Shown: positions 1 to 8,522, counted from the stretch's first letter. The stretch: 28,627 nt of DNA from CAZMVY01 sp964617875 (GCA_964617875.1 CAZUAI010000071.1:1-28627); one strand, 5' to 3'. Notes: generated by a model not told the origin, from the letters alone. Made by a program: numbers and translations.

Positions 1-10
1 CTGAAGAACA

Positions 11-36
11 GCCCCCGCGTTAACTGGTCAGGGGGC
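11..36 (-). terminator. Putative terminator hairpin after the EamA transporter
   Basis: GCCCCC (11-16) pairs with GGGGGC (31-36) across a 14-base loop. Read on the minus strand it lies 14 bases past the TAG stop at 51-53 and is followed by a T-rich tail (TGTTCTTC). The loop is long and the T tract is broken, so strength is uncertain. Confidence 0.45.
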
Positions 37-50
37 CGTGGGAATCAAGG

Positions 51-962
51 CTAGACGCCATCCCCTGCCGTCGGCTTCGGCAGCAGGCGCCCGGCCTGCG
101 ACACCAGCATGCCCCCGAGCATCACCGCCGCGCCGACCATTTCACGCGGACCGAGGCGTTCGCCGAGCAGCAGGTAGCCGGCGAGCGCCGCAAACACGGC
201 CTCGAGACTCAGCAGCAGTGCCGCGTGCCCCGGGGGTGCGTACCGCTGCCCCACGAGTTGCAGCGTATACGCGATGCCGACCGAGATGAGCCCGCCGTAG
301 AGGATCGCCCAGACGGCGGCGCGCACGCCTTCGGCCGTCGTGCGTTCGGCGGCGACGCCGATCACGAGGCTCACCATTGCCACCGTCGTGAACTGCGCGA
401 CGCCGAGCCTCAGCGGATCGGCCTGCGGGGCAATGGCTGCAATCAGCAGGACGTGAACCGCCCACACGACGGCGCACAGGATCACGTACCCATCGCCTCG
501 ATTGATCGTCAGCGGCCCGGTGACGCTCAGCAGGTAGAGGCCGATCACGGCCAGTGTGACACCGACCCAGGTGGCCGCGCCGGTCCGCTGGCCGACGGCA
601 AGGCCGAAGACCGGGACCAGCGGCATGTAAAGGCCCGTGATGAAGCCGGCTTTGCCGGCCGTCGTGTAGACGAGGCCGACCTGCTGAAGGCTCACGCCGC
701 CGAAGAGCAGCACGCCTGCGGCGGCCCCGCCGACGATGTGCAGCCGGCGGCGGCTCGGGCTCGACGCCGCGGGCCCGCCCGACTGCCGCGATTGCGCGAG
801 GACGAACGGAACCAGGGCGAGCGAGCCGAGCGCAAACCGAATCCCCGTGTACGTAAACGGGCCGAGATGGGTCATGGCGGTCCGCTGCGCGACAAACGCC
901 GCGCCCCAGAGCACGGCCGCCAGCAGCAGAAGGAGATCTGCGCGGAGGGTCGTATGCTTCAT
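51..962 (-). CDS. EamA/DMT-superfamily transporter
   Basis: Integral inner-membrane permease of the drug/metabolite transporter superfamily; substrate unknown (family members export amino acids, nucleobases or other small metabolites). The 303-residue protein is the usual length for two five-helix EamA repeats. It opens with a hydrophobic helix (residues 8-26) carrying WGAAFVAQR, the typical first-helix WG.xF signature, and a second repeat begins near GDGYVILCAVVWAVHVLLIA. The C-terminal GERLGPREMVGAAVMLGGM stretch is the standard last-helix pattern (GE.l...q..G..li..G). The ATG at 962 is only 13 bases from the upstream aldo/keto reductase stop, so the two may be co-transcribed. No good Shine-Dalgarno site precedes it; a TATACT box 7-12 bases upstream raises the possibility of a leaderless transcript. 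Family call firm, function open. Confidence 0.88.
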   Translation of the reverse strand: MKHTTLRADLLLLLAAVLWGAAFVAQRTAMTHLGPFTYTGIRFALGSLALVPFVLAQSRQSGGPAASSPSRRRLHIVGGAAAGVLLFGGVSLQQVGLVYTTAGKAGFITGLYMPLVPVFGLAVGQRTGAATWVGVTLAVIGLYLLSVTGPLTINRGDGYVILCAVVWAVHVLLIAAIAPQADPLRLGVAQFTTVAMVSLVIGVAAERTTAEGVRAAVWAILYGGLISVGIAYTLQLVGQRYAPPGHAALLLSLEAVFAALAGYLLLGERLGPREMVGAAVMLGGMLVSQAGRLLPKPTAGDGV

Positions 963-968
963 CGCGGG

Positions 969-974
969 AGTATA
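969..974 (-). promoter_or_regulatory. Possible -10 box giving a leaderless EamA mRNA
   Basis: On the minus strand TATACT (5/6 to consensus) sits with six bases between it and the ATG at 962, so a transcript from it would start at or next to the ATG. It overlaps the end of the upstream gene. No convincing -35 box is seen at 17-18 bases, so this is tentative. Confidence 0.3.
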
Positions 975-975
975 C

Positions 976-2448
976 CTACGCCAGCTCCGCCACGACCTCG
1001 TGAACCGCCCGCATCAGGTCGATCGACGACGGGCAGGCATCGGCGCAGATCCCGCACTTCGTGCAGCGCCGCCCCGGATCATAGCCGAGCTTGCGGTACA
1101 GCTCCGCGGCCATCTCCTTCTCGTCGTATTCGTAGGTATAGGCGTGGTAGCGGAGCAGGTCGGCGACGGCGATGTCCTCGGGGCATGCCGTGGTGCAGTC
1201 GCCGCACAGACTGCACGATCCGGCCATCTCGAGCCGGACCAGGGCCTCGAGTTCCAGCCGCGCGGCGGCGGACAGCCTGATCTTCGGCAGCTCCAGCGTG
1301 CGGCCGAGCTGGTCGGCGTTGTCCACCTTCGCGATGCACGCGTCGATCAGCCCGTCGGTCGCATGGAGCATGTACGCCTTGGCGCGCTCCCACTCGTTGA
1401 CCTTCCGGCCCTCGAACATCTCGGCGAGCTTCTCCTCGCGTTCGCCGACGGCACGCCGGACGGTGCCGGACGTTTTCATCGCCACGATGCCGACGTCCTG
1501 CTTCTTGAACGCCTCCAGCTCGGGCCTGTAATGGTGGAACGACTCCGTCCCCGGGTTGACGCCGGGCATGATGAGGTCGATCTTCCAGGGGCCCTTCGCG
1601 TTGGCCTCGACGCCGGCGGCCAGCACTTCCTTCTGGTTCGTGTGCGTGCTGAAGCCGAAGTGCTTCGCCTTTCCCGCCTTGTGGGCTTTCTCGTACGTCT
1701 CCCACAGTTCGAGGCACTGGAAGATCCAGGGAATCTCGATGCCGTGGACCATGTAGCAGTCCACGCAGTCGATCTTCATCCGGGCGAGCGATTCGTCGAG
1801 CTTCCGCGCGTACAGCTCGGAGATCCGCTTGCCCAGCGGCCGCCAGTCGGGTTGCTCGCCCGTGGCCTTCGCCTTCTTGAGGCACTCCTTATGGACACCG
1901 AGGAATGCCTCACGCTCCGCCGAGCCGGGCTCGACCTCGCGGGTGATCTCGTTCTTCGCCTTCTTGTCCGTCACGCTGATCGTGATCTTGCCCTTGCCGA
2001 GGAACGCGGCCATCGCCTCGCGGTAGAGCTTCTCGACCTCGGGATCGATGCGGGCGTGGCCGGCGATGTCCGTCGCCTTGCTCGTGATCCATACCTTGTC
2101 ACGCACGCTCTTCAACAGCGGCGCCATCTCGACTTCATATTCGCCGTAGCCGCGGGCCGTGTCGAGGTAGTTCACGCCACCGGCGATCATCCTGCGCAGG
2201 AGCGGCATTTCCTTGATCCAGCCCGCGACGATGCGGCCGCAATTGAAGTTCGTACGGCCGAGCCGCCGGTAGGAGAACTCCGGGTTCTCGTTGCGGTGGA
2301 TGAGGTCCTTCGAGCCGGCGGGGCTCTCAGGCGATTGGCCCCCGGCCTGCGCCGTCCGCGCAACGGCACCGGCCGCAACGACGCCTACGGCGCTGGTTTT
2401 CAGAAACTCCCGACGATCGATCCGAGGATTCCGATTCGATGCAGACAA
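976..2448 (-). CDS. Tat-exported aldo/keto reductase with ferredoxin domain
   Basis: Predicted NAD(P)-type oxidoreductase fused to an electron-transfer domain, exported folded through Tat. Residues 9-30 carry a Tat signal (DRREFLKTS followed by a small-residue hydrophobic run). The barrel shows the AKR tetrad in order: Asp and Tyr in LDTARGYGEYE, Lys in WITSKAT, His in CYMVHG. Between Lys and His lies an extra charged segment of roughly 75 residues (around ITISVTDKKAKNEITREVE), longer than in plain AKRs. The C-terminus has two 4Fe-4S motifs, CxxCxxCxxxCP from C412 and C462. The start is TTG at 2448, supported by TGGAGGT five bases upstream and by the Tat signal directly after it. Planctomycetes carry many such AKR-ferredoxin proteins; substrate unknown. 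Confidence 0.85.
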   Translation of the reverse strand: MSASNRNPRIDRREFLKTSAVGVVAAGAVARTAQAGGQSPESPAGSKDLIHRNENPEFSYRRLGRTNFNCGRIVAGWIKEMPLLRRMIAGGVNYLDTARGYGEYEVEMAPLLKSVRDKVWITSKATDIAGHARIDPEVEKLYREAMAAFLGKGKITISVTDKKAKNEITREVEPGSAEREAFLGVHKECLKKAKATGEQPDWRPLGKRISELYARKLDESLARMKIDCVDCYMVHGIEIPWIFQCLELWETYEKAHKAGKAKHFGFSTHTNQKEVLAAGVEANAKGPWKIDLIMPGVNPGTESFHHYRPELEAFKKQDVGIVAMKTSGTVRRAVGEREEKLAEMFEGRKVNEWERAKAYMLHATDGLIDACIAKVDNADQLGRTLELPKIRLSAAARLELEALVRLEMAGSCSLCGDCTTACPEDIAVADLLRYHAYTYEYDEKEMAAELYRKLGYDPGRRCTKCGICADACPSSIDLMRAVHEVVAELA

Positions 2449-2453
2449 ACGGC

Positions 2454-2460
2454 ACCTCCA
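2454..2460 (-). promoter_or_regulatory. Shine-Dalgarno site deciding a TTG start
   Basis: Minus-strand TGGAGGT lies five bases before the TTG at 2448-2446. No ATG or GTG near it keeps the Tat signal peptide intact, so the rare TTG is the best start. Confidence 0.65.
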
Positions 2461-2766
2461 GTCAGGACGGCCTGCGAGCCACGGGTCCAGGTTCGGAACG
2501 GTTATTCTAGCGTGCCTTAGCCCATCGCTCCATCGGCAGCCTCACGGTCGATTCTGGACAAAACAGGGAGCCAAGTCGCTGGGCGGGCAAGGGGTGCCGG
2601 GCATGCGTTGCAAGCCGAAGACCGCGCCGACCGTGGCGGTCCGGCGGCACGCGTTGAGTGCCAAGGGTCAAGTGCTGAGTCGGGGGCGATCGAGCGAAAA
2701 GGACCGAACCGAATGCAAGGGGCCGGCTCGCCTGAGCCGAACACTCAGATTATTCCGGTTTTTCTC

Positions 2767-2795
2767 TTGACTCCCGCCGGCGGGGCTGGTATAGG
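2767..2795 (+). promoter_or_regulatory. Sigma70-type promoter with palindrome in the spacer
   Basis: TTGACT (2767-2772), 17-base spacer, TATAGG (2790-2795). The spacer begins with the perfect 12-base palindrome CCCGCCGGCGGG (2773-2784), which could be a repressor operator or simply GC-rich sequence. It would drive the glycosidase gene at 2957 with a leader of about 155 bases. Confidence 0.6.
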
Positions 2796-2956
2796 ATCGC
2801 TACTATCATTGCCATGTGGCGCCTTGGCGCGAATCGTGCCGCCGCGATGTGTCAGCACATTCAGTTCGATTGGAATGCTTCAGGCGGCAGACGGCCTTCT
2901 TGCGTGTCGTGAACGCTTTGCGTTCCGAGGGCTTTACGTAATCAAGGAGGACCTGT

Positions 2957-5716
2957 ATGAACACGCGGATACATTCCTGCCTGTGGCCGATGGCGGCCGG
3001 TCTGTTGCTGACGGCCTGTAGTTCGCTCTCTGCGGATCCCAGCTATATCTATGGGTTCCATGACCCGGGGGGCGAAGGTTACATGGGGAGCAACAAGGGC
3101 TGGATCGTTTTCACCGAAGCGATCGGCCATAACCCGTCCGACACCTCCGGCCGGGACTACACGTCGTGGTCCAATCAGGGCTATGGGGTCGTGGTCCGCC
3201 TGAACAATGGTTACGGCTCTGACGGGACCATCCCCTATGACACGCAGTACGCAGACTTCGCCACTCGGTGCGCAAACTACGTCAGTCACTCTTCGGGCGT
3301 GCTGTACTGGATCATTGGTAACGAGACGAACCTGCCGCGGGAATGGCCCGGCAACAACAACGGCGACCCGGCGACGGGGCAGCCGATCACCGTCAGCCGC
3401 TACGTCAACTGTTACAACCAGTGTTACACGGCGATCAAGAACGTGGCGCCCGGCGCCAAGCTCATGCCGTCTCCGTCCGGTACCTGGGCGCCGCCCTACG
3501 CCGCCCAGGGCATCGAAGGCTTCCTAGACTACTGGGTGAACACCTTGAACGGAATCGGGGCCACCAAGATCGACGCGCTCGGCCTGCACGTCTATAGCCA
3601 CGGCTGCGACCCTGCCCTGATCACCGACCAGACCAAAATGGGGGCCCCCTACCAGAACATCTTCTACAACTTCCAGGTATACCGGAACTACATGGGTGCG
3701 ATCCCCGCCAGCATGAACACCAAGCCGGTGCTGATCACGGAGTGCGATCAAAACGTCGAATGCGCGGACGGGGCTTCGCCGCGCCACACCTGGTACAACG
3801 TCAACAACGGCTGGGTCCGGGCGGCCTATGCGGAGATCAACGCATGGAACCAGGCCAACGCTCAGAAGATCCGCTGCCTGGCGTTGTTCCGCTGGCCCAT
3901 GGCCCCCGAGGGAGAGTGGACCTTCGGCATCCAGGACCGTGACCAGGTGATTGCCGATTTCCAGCAGGCCGTGGCATACGGGTATCAGTGGGGGTCCGCG
4001 CCCTCAACGTGTGTCGGGCTCGGCCCCGGCGACCCGAGTGGCAGCAACCTGTCGCTGACGGCGGCGTACTTCATCGAGTCCGGCCGGTACAGTTCGGCAC
4101 AGGCAGGCTGGTATGCCATGGACGGAGCGTCCGGCACGAAATGGTGCTGCGACGCCAGCCAAACGGGCGGGACGGCGACGCTGGCGGTGGACTTGGGCTC
4201 TACATGCACGGTCACCGGCTACATTGTGAGGCACGCCCAATGGGGCGGCGAGCCGTACTACATGAACACCAAGTACTACAAGATCGAATCCTCAACCTCG
4301 ATCTTCGGCCCCTGGACGGTCGAGTACGACGTCGATAACAGCTGCCAGGATCAGTACAACCGCTTTGTTTACGCCACGCCGAAGAACCTGCGGTACGTCC
4401 GGCTGACGATCACCAATCCGGGCATCGACAGTTACGTGCGAATACCGGAGTTTTCGGTTTACGGCACGGCCGGGACCCGCGACACGATCACGGTATACGC
4501 CTCGGATTATCAGGGCGGCGTCAACGCGGTGAGCAACACCGATTACTACGACACGACCAGCGGCAACAGCGGCGGGCAATACCGCTCGCAGAACGTGGAT
4601 ATCGAGACCTGCACGGACGGGCGTTACAACGTGGGCTGGATCGCCGCCGGCGAGTGGCTGAACTTCCCGATTCAGGGCCAAGGCAGCGGCCTGTACACGT
4701 TGTACATGCGATACGCCACACCCAACGCCGGAAGGACCTGCAGCTTCAAGCTCAACGGAACCGCGCTGACGGGCACGCTTTCGCTGAACAACACCGGGGG
4801 CTGGCAGACATGGCAGACGCTGAACGCCGGAAACGTGAACATCGGGACCGGGTGGAAGACGATCCAGTTCTACTGCAACACCGACTCGTTCAACATCCAG
4901 CGGTTCTGGCTCGTGCCGGCGTCTTCATCTCCGACGATTAACCGGTCGCCTGCGACGCTCGCACCGTCGTGTACGGTCGGCTCGAATGCCTCGAACCAGA
5001 CGTTCACGGTGCAGAACAGCGGCGGTGGGACGCTGAGCTACACGATCAGCGACAATGTCACATGGCTTTCGTGCAGCCCGACCAGTGGAACGAGCACGGG
5101 CGAAACCGACACGATCACCGTCACCTACGCGACCAGCGGCCTGTCGGCGGGGACGTATAGCGGGACGATCACGATCACCGACCCGAACGCGACGAACAAC
5201 CCGCAGACGATCGCCGTGACGCTGACGGTCAACCCGGTCAAGACGACTGTGGCCGAGGACTTCACCTCGATGCCGAGCTGGTCGAGCAGCTTCGACGCCA
5301 GTTGGGGCAACGCGGCGACCTGGTCGATCGTCGCCGGCGGGCAGTCGGGCAACGCCCTGCAGGCGCAGCGGACGGGTATCGGCTCGTCGGCGAAGGTGAA
5401 GGTGTACACCATCACGGCGAACGCCAGCTACACGGTGTCGGTGTACATCAAGTGTCCGAGCAGCTCGTCGTACTGGGCCGAGTGTGCCTACAAGCTGGGC
5501 AACAACACGGCGCAGGACTTCGACGCGAACGCGGGCACGTGGACGATGATCCAGAAGTTCGCGAGCGACGGGACGAACGGCAACGGAAACACATGGGTGC
5601 AGTATTCGAAGACGTTCAACAGCGGGAGCAACACGCAGATCAGCGTGGGGTTCAAGCTGGGGTCGTCAAGCGGAAACGGGCCGACGGTCCTGTGGGATAC
5701 ACTGAGGATCCAATAG
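2957..5716 (+). CDS. Lipoprotein glycosidase, clan GH-A-like, multidomain
   Basis: Predicted surface or periplasmic glycoside hydrolase. The 919-residue protein starts with a lipoprotein signal (LLTAC, lipid Cys C21). Residues about 28-350 look like a clan GH-A TIM barrel: acid/base candidate E123 in IIGNE and nucleophile candidate E262 in VLITE, 139 residues apart. The family cannot be named (GH39- or GH5-like topology is only a guess). Then come an F5/8C discoidin-like domain (about 358-501), a CBM6-like domain (about 509-655, with GWIAAGEWLNF), a BACON-type beta-sandwich (about 660-758) and a C-terminal jelly-roll (about 760-919). The last two recur twice in the next gene. ATG chosen because AAGGAGGA lies five bases upstream. 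Probably co-transcribed with the next gene. Confidence 0.8.
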   Translation: MNTRIHSCLWPMAAGLLLTACSSLSADPSYIYGFHDPGGEGYMGSNKGWIVFTEAIGHNPSDTSGRDYTSWSNQGYGVVVRLNNGYGSDGTIPYDTQYADFATRCANYVSHSSGVLYWIIGNETNLPREWPGNNNGDPATGQPITVSRYVNCYNQCYTAIKNVAPGAKLMPSPSGTWAPPYAAQGIEGFLDYWVNTLNGIGATKIDALGLHVYSHGCDPALITDQTKMGAPYQNIFYNFQVYRNYMGAIPASMNTKPVLITECDQNVECADGASPRHTWYNVNNGWVRAAYAEINAWNQANAQKIRCLALFRWPMAPEGEWTFGIQDRDQVIADFQQAVAYGYQWGSAPSTCVGLGPGDPSGSNLSLTAAYFIESGRYSSAQAGWYAMDGASGTKWCCDASQTGGTATLAVDLGSTCTVTGYIVRHAQWGGEPYYMNTKYYKIESSTSIFGPWTVEYDVDNSCQDQYNRFVYATPKNLRYVRLTITNPGIDSYVRIPEFSVYGTAGTRDTITVYASDYQGGVNAVSNTDYYDTTSGNSGGQYRSQNVDIETCTDGRYNVGWIAAGEWLNFPIQGQGSGLYTLYMRYATPNAGRTCSFKLNGTALTGTLSLNNTGGWQTWQTLNAGNVNIGTGWKTIQFYCNTDSFNIQRFWLVPASSSPTINRSPATLAPSCTVGSNASNQTFTVQNSGGGTLSYTISDNVTWLSCSPTSGTSTGETDTITVTYATSGLSAGTYSGTITITDPNATNNPQTIAVTLTVNPVKTTVAEDFTSMPSWSSSFDASWGNAATWSIVAGGQSGNALQAQRTGIGSSAKVKVYTITANASYTVSVYIKCPSSSSYWAECAYKLGNNTAQDFDANAGTWTMIQKFASDGTNGNGNTWVQYSKTFNSGSNTQISVGFKLGSSSGNGPTVLWDTLRIQ
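4934..5713 (+). repeat. BACON plus jelly-roll module, copy 1
   Basis: About 260 codons. Shared landmarks with copies 2 and 3 are SPATLAPSCT, WLSCSPTSGTSTG, LSAGTYSGTITI, PSWSSSFDASWG and VKVYTI. Copy 1 is closest to copy 3, the C-terminus of the next gene, with runs of more than 40 identical bases (for example near 5618-5650 and 8413-8457). Confidence 0.85.
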
Positions 5717-5912
5717 CCGTGTGATTCGGCTCGAGCGGGGCGTCCCTCGTTTCTCCTCGCGGGGGGCGCCCCTGCAGTGGGATACCCCTGCCGCCTTACG
5801 GATGAGGCGGCGGCAAGTACGGTACGACCGGTCCGGCAGACAATCGCCCCGCGGGCTGCCGGTCGTCACAGCTCCCAGGTCCTCCCGCGGGGAGAAAGTC
5901 ACCAGGTCCCTC
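5717..5912 (+). other. Structured spacer/leader between the two glycosidase genes
   Basis: The frame is open from a GTG at 5721, but the encoded 64 residues look like non-coding GC-rich sequence. The stretch folds repeatedly: GGGGCG (5737-5742) with CGCCCC (5766-5771), GCCGCC with GGCGGC around 5790-5811, and two competing pairings, CCGGCAG (5833-5839)/CTGCCGG (5856-5862) versus ACGACCGG (5824-5831)/CCGGTCGT (5859-5866). GGGGAGAAAG follows at about 5889-5898, before the ATG. Confidence 0.5.
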
Positions 5913-8522
5913 ATGAATATGGCAGTTGTCGGCAAGAGTCGCTCTCAGGCGTCCCGATCCTCGAGGCCATGGAGGTTCGCCGGACCGACCGTCCTGGCGG
6001 CGCTCGGCATGCTCGGCGCCGTCTCATCGGCCCGCGCGGCCAACCCGAGCGGCAGCCGGCTGGCACCGCACCTGCTCGGGCAGTACACCAGCGGGTGCCA
6101 GCAGATGATCCAGGCCCATCCACGGGTCATCAAGGTCCTGGGCACCATGATGGGGCCGGTGCAGGAATACAAGGCCGGCACGCCCGGCGGCAAGGTCGTC
6201 CTCCGCATCTACACGACCAAGAGCTACAATGTCGGCCAGGATCCGGCCTGGGCGGCCAACGATTTCTGGACCACGGTACTCGCCCCGCCGATCAACGCGC
6301 TGTCGCCCTCGGACCGCGCGCTGATCGACTATGTCGAAGGGCCCAACGAGGGTGACAACACGCCAACGTGGGGCTCGCTCGCCGAAGCCCAATGGTACAA
6401 CACCTTCTGGGTCAATCTCGCCCCGCTCATCGGCAACGCCGGCTTCAAACCCTGCGCGTTCAGCATCTCCGTGGGCAACCCGCCGGGCGACCCGGCCTAC
6501 ATGAACTCGATGATCGACGCGATCGTCCCCGCGCTGCGGGCATGCAAGAGCTACGGCGGGGCGTGGAGCTACCACTCTTACACGATCCAGTACACGACGG
6601 ACGTCAACACGGAACTCTGGTATTCCCTCCGGTACCGGCAGTATTACCAGCGATTCGCTCAGTATTACCCCGATCTGAACGACCTGACGCTGATCCTCAC
6701 GGAGGGCGGCGTGGACGGCCAGACGGCCCCCGGCGGCCCGGGCTGGAAGGCCTACCCGCAATCGCAGTATGAGAACTGGCTTGCCTGGTTCGATGCGAGG
6801 ATGATGGAGGATCCGTACGTCCTCGGCTGCACGCTGTTCCAGAGCGGCGATTTCGGCGGCTGGTACTCATTCGAACTGGAGCCGGTCGCCGGCTGGATCG
6901 CCAACCGCCTTGCGACGACGAACCCGCCGGGACCGATGATCGCGCGGTCGCCGACGACGTTGTCGCCGTCCTGCACGCAGGGGCAGAACGCGGCCAACCA
7001 GACGTTCACCGTGCAGAACAGCGGCACCGGCACGCTCAGCTACAGCATCTCCGACAACGCCACGTGGCTCGCGTGCAGCCCCGCCAGCGGCACCAGCACC
7101 GGCGAGGCCGACACGATCACCGTGAGCTACACGACCAGCGGCCTGTCGGCCGGGACCTACACGGCGACGATCACGATCAGCGACCCCGCCGCCGGCAACA
7201 ACCCGCAGACGATCGGTGTAACGCTGACCGTCACGCCGGCGGGCCAGGCGGCCGCCGAGGACTTCGAGACGATGCCGTCCTGGTCGAGCAGCTTCGACGC
7301 CGCGTGGGGCAACGCGGCCAACTGGTCGATTGTTTCCGGCGGGCAAAGCGGCAACTGCCTCCAGGCCTACCGCACCGGCAACGGCTCGTCGGCCAAGGCG
7401 AAGGTGTACACCATCGGGACCAACAAGAGCTACGCGCTCTCGGTGTACATCCGGTGCCCGAGCGGCTCCGCCACGTACTGGGCCGAGACGGCATACAAGC
7501 TCGGCAGCTACAGCGCCGAGGACTTCGACACGAACGCTGGGACGTGGACGCTCGTGAAGAAGTTTTCCAGCGACGGCACGAACGGGAACGGCGACGTCTG
7601 GACGCAGTACTCGGTCGTCTTCAACAGCGGGACCAACACGCAGGTCAGCGTGGGGTTCAAGCTCGGCTCGTCGGGCACGAACGGCCCGACCGTCAAGTGG
7701 GACACGCTTCGCATCATCGAGCAGGCCCCGACGCCGACGATCAGCCGTTCGCCGGCGACGCTTGCGCCGTCGTGCACCCAGGGCAGCAACGCGGCGAGCC
7801 AGACGTTCACCGTCGCGAACAGCGGGACCGGCACGCTGAGCTACACGATCACCGACAACGTGAGCTGGCTGTCGTGCAGCCCGACCAGCGGGACCAGCAC
7901 CGGCGGGACAAACACGCACACGGTCACGTACTCCACAAGCGGCCTGTCGGCGGGCACGTACAGCGGGACGATCACGATCAGCGATCCCAACGCGACGAAC
8001 AACCCGCAGACGATTGCGGTCACGCTGACGGTCAACCCGGCCAAGATCACGGTCGCCGAGGACTTCGGCTCCCTTCCGAGCTGGTCATCGAGCTATGACG
8101 CGAGCTGGGGCGGGGCAGCGACGTGGTCGAGCGTCACGGGCGGCCAGTCGGGCAACTGCCTCCAGGCCACGCGGAGCAACACGGGCTCGTCGGCGAAGGT
8201 GAAGGTGTACACCATCACGCCGAACGCCAGCTACACGATCTCGGTGTACATCCGGTGTCCAAGTTCGTCGGACGCCTACTGGCGAGAGTGCTTCTACAAG
8301 CTCGGCAACTACACGGCGCAGGACTTCGACCAGAACGGCGGCACCTGGACGGAGATCAAGAAGTTCTCGAACACGGGCACGAACGGCAACGGCGATACGT
8401 GGGTCCAGTACTCGAAGACGTTCAACAGCGGGAGCAACACGCAGATCAGCGTGGGCTTCAAGACCGGTAACTCCGGCGGGACGTCGCCCACGATCAAGTG
8501 GGACACGTTGCGGATTGAGTGA
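5913..8522 (+). CDS. Secreted glycosidase-like protein with two BACON/jelly-roll repeats
   Basis: Predicted secreted glycoside hydrolase, 869 residues from the ATG at 5913 (a second ATG at 5919 is equally possible). The start is chosen because an Arg-rich n-region and a hydrophobic core ending in SSARA-A follow it. The catalytic region (about 45-340) looks clan GH-A-like: acid/base candidate E146 in GPNEGDN, nucleophile candidate E264 in LILTEGG. Its barrel is clearly different in sequence from the upstream gene. Two tandem copies of the BACON plus jelly-roll module follow (about 341-602 and 607-869), giving the same C-terminal end as its neighbour. A strong hairpin terminator follows the stop. 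Exact GH family and substrate not recognisable. Confidence 0.75.
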   Translation: MNMAVVGKSRSQASRSSRPWRFAGPTVLAALGMLGAVSSARAANPSGSRLAPHLLGQYTSGCQQMIQAHPRVIKVLGTMMGPVQEYKAGTPGGKVVLRIYTTKSYNVGQDPAWAANDFWTTVLAPPINALSPSDRALIDYVEGPNEGDNTPTWGSLAEAQWYNTFWVNLAPLIGNAGFKPCAFSISVGNPPGDPAYMNSMIDAIVPALRACKSYGGAWSYHSYTIQYTTDVNTELWYSLRYRQYYQRFAQYYPDLNDLTLILTEGGVDGQTAPGGPGWKAYPQSQYENWLAWFDARMMEDPYVLGCTLFQSGDFGGWYSFELEPVAGWIANRLATTNPPGPMIARSPTTLSPSCTQGQNAANQTFTVQNSGTGTLSYSISDNATWLACSPASGTSTGEADTITVSYTTSGLSAGTYTATITISDPAAGNNPQTIGVTLTVTPAGQAAAEDFETMPSWSSSFDAAWGNAANWSIVSGGQSGNCLQAYRTGNGSSAKAKVYTIGTNKSYALSVYIRCPSGSATYWAETAYKLGSYSAEDFDTNAGTWTLVKKFSSDGTNGNGDVWTQYSVVFNSGTNTQVSVGFKLGSSGTNGPTVKWDTLRIIEQAPTPTISRSPATLAPSCTQGSNAASQTFTVANSGTGTLSYTITDNVSWLSCSPTSGTSTGGTNTHTVTYSTSGLSAGTYSGTITISDPNATNNPQTIAVTLTVNPAKITVAEDFGSLPSWSSSYDASWGGAATWSSVTGGQSGNCLQATRSNTGSSAKVKVYTITPNASYTISVYIRCPSSSDAYWRECFYKLGNYTAQDFDQNGGTWTEIKKFSNTGTNGNGDTWVQYSKTFNSGSNTQISVGFKTGNSGGTSPTIKWDTLRIE
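6933..7720 (+). repeat. BACON plus jelly-roll module, copy 2
   Basis: Internal copy, the most diverged of the three: SPTTLSPSCT instead of SPATLAPSCT, DPAAGNNPQTIGVTLTV instead of DPNATNNPQTIAVTLTV, and YSVVFNSGTNTQVSVGF instead of YSKTFNSGSNTQISVGF. Confidence 0.85.
7731..8519 (+). repeat. BACON plus jelly-roll module, copy 3
   Basis: C-terminal copy, closer to copy 1 in the upstream gene than to its tandem partner copy 2. It ends in KWDTLRIE, matching LWDTLRIQ at the end of the upstream protein. Confidence 0.85.

Larger units (their letters stand above)
2449..2956. other. 508-base divergent intergenic region
   Basis: No convincing gene. Overlapping short frames lack family signatures. Seen here: the Shine-Dalgarno site of the minus-strand reductase, a weak minus-strand -10 (TAGAAT, 2504-2509), a 6-bp hairpin CGGCTC/GAGCCG with loop GCCT (2724-2739) about 20 bases before a T run, the plus-strand promoter at 2767-2795, a leader of about 155 bases with a GAACGC/GCGTTC hairpin (2911-2925), and AAGGAGGA at 2944-2951. 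Confidence 0.6.

Noticed and set aside
736..2520. Plus-strand open frame (594 residues) opposite the aldo/keto reductase
   Set aside because: Antisense shadow; the opposite strand has the full AKR and ferredoxin motifs.
5721..5912. GTG at 5721 as the start of the second glycosidase
   Set aside because: It would put 64 residues before a good signal peptide, and the DNA there is hairpin-rich and non-coding in character.
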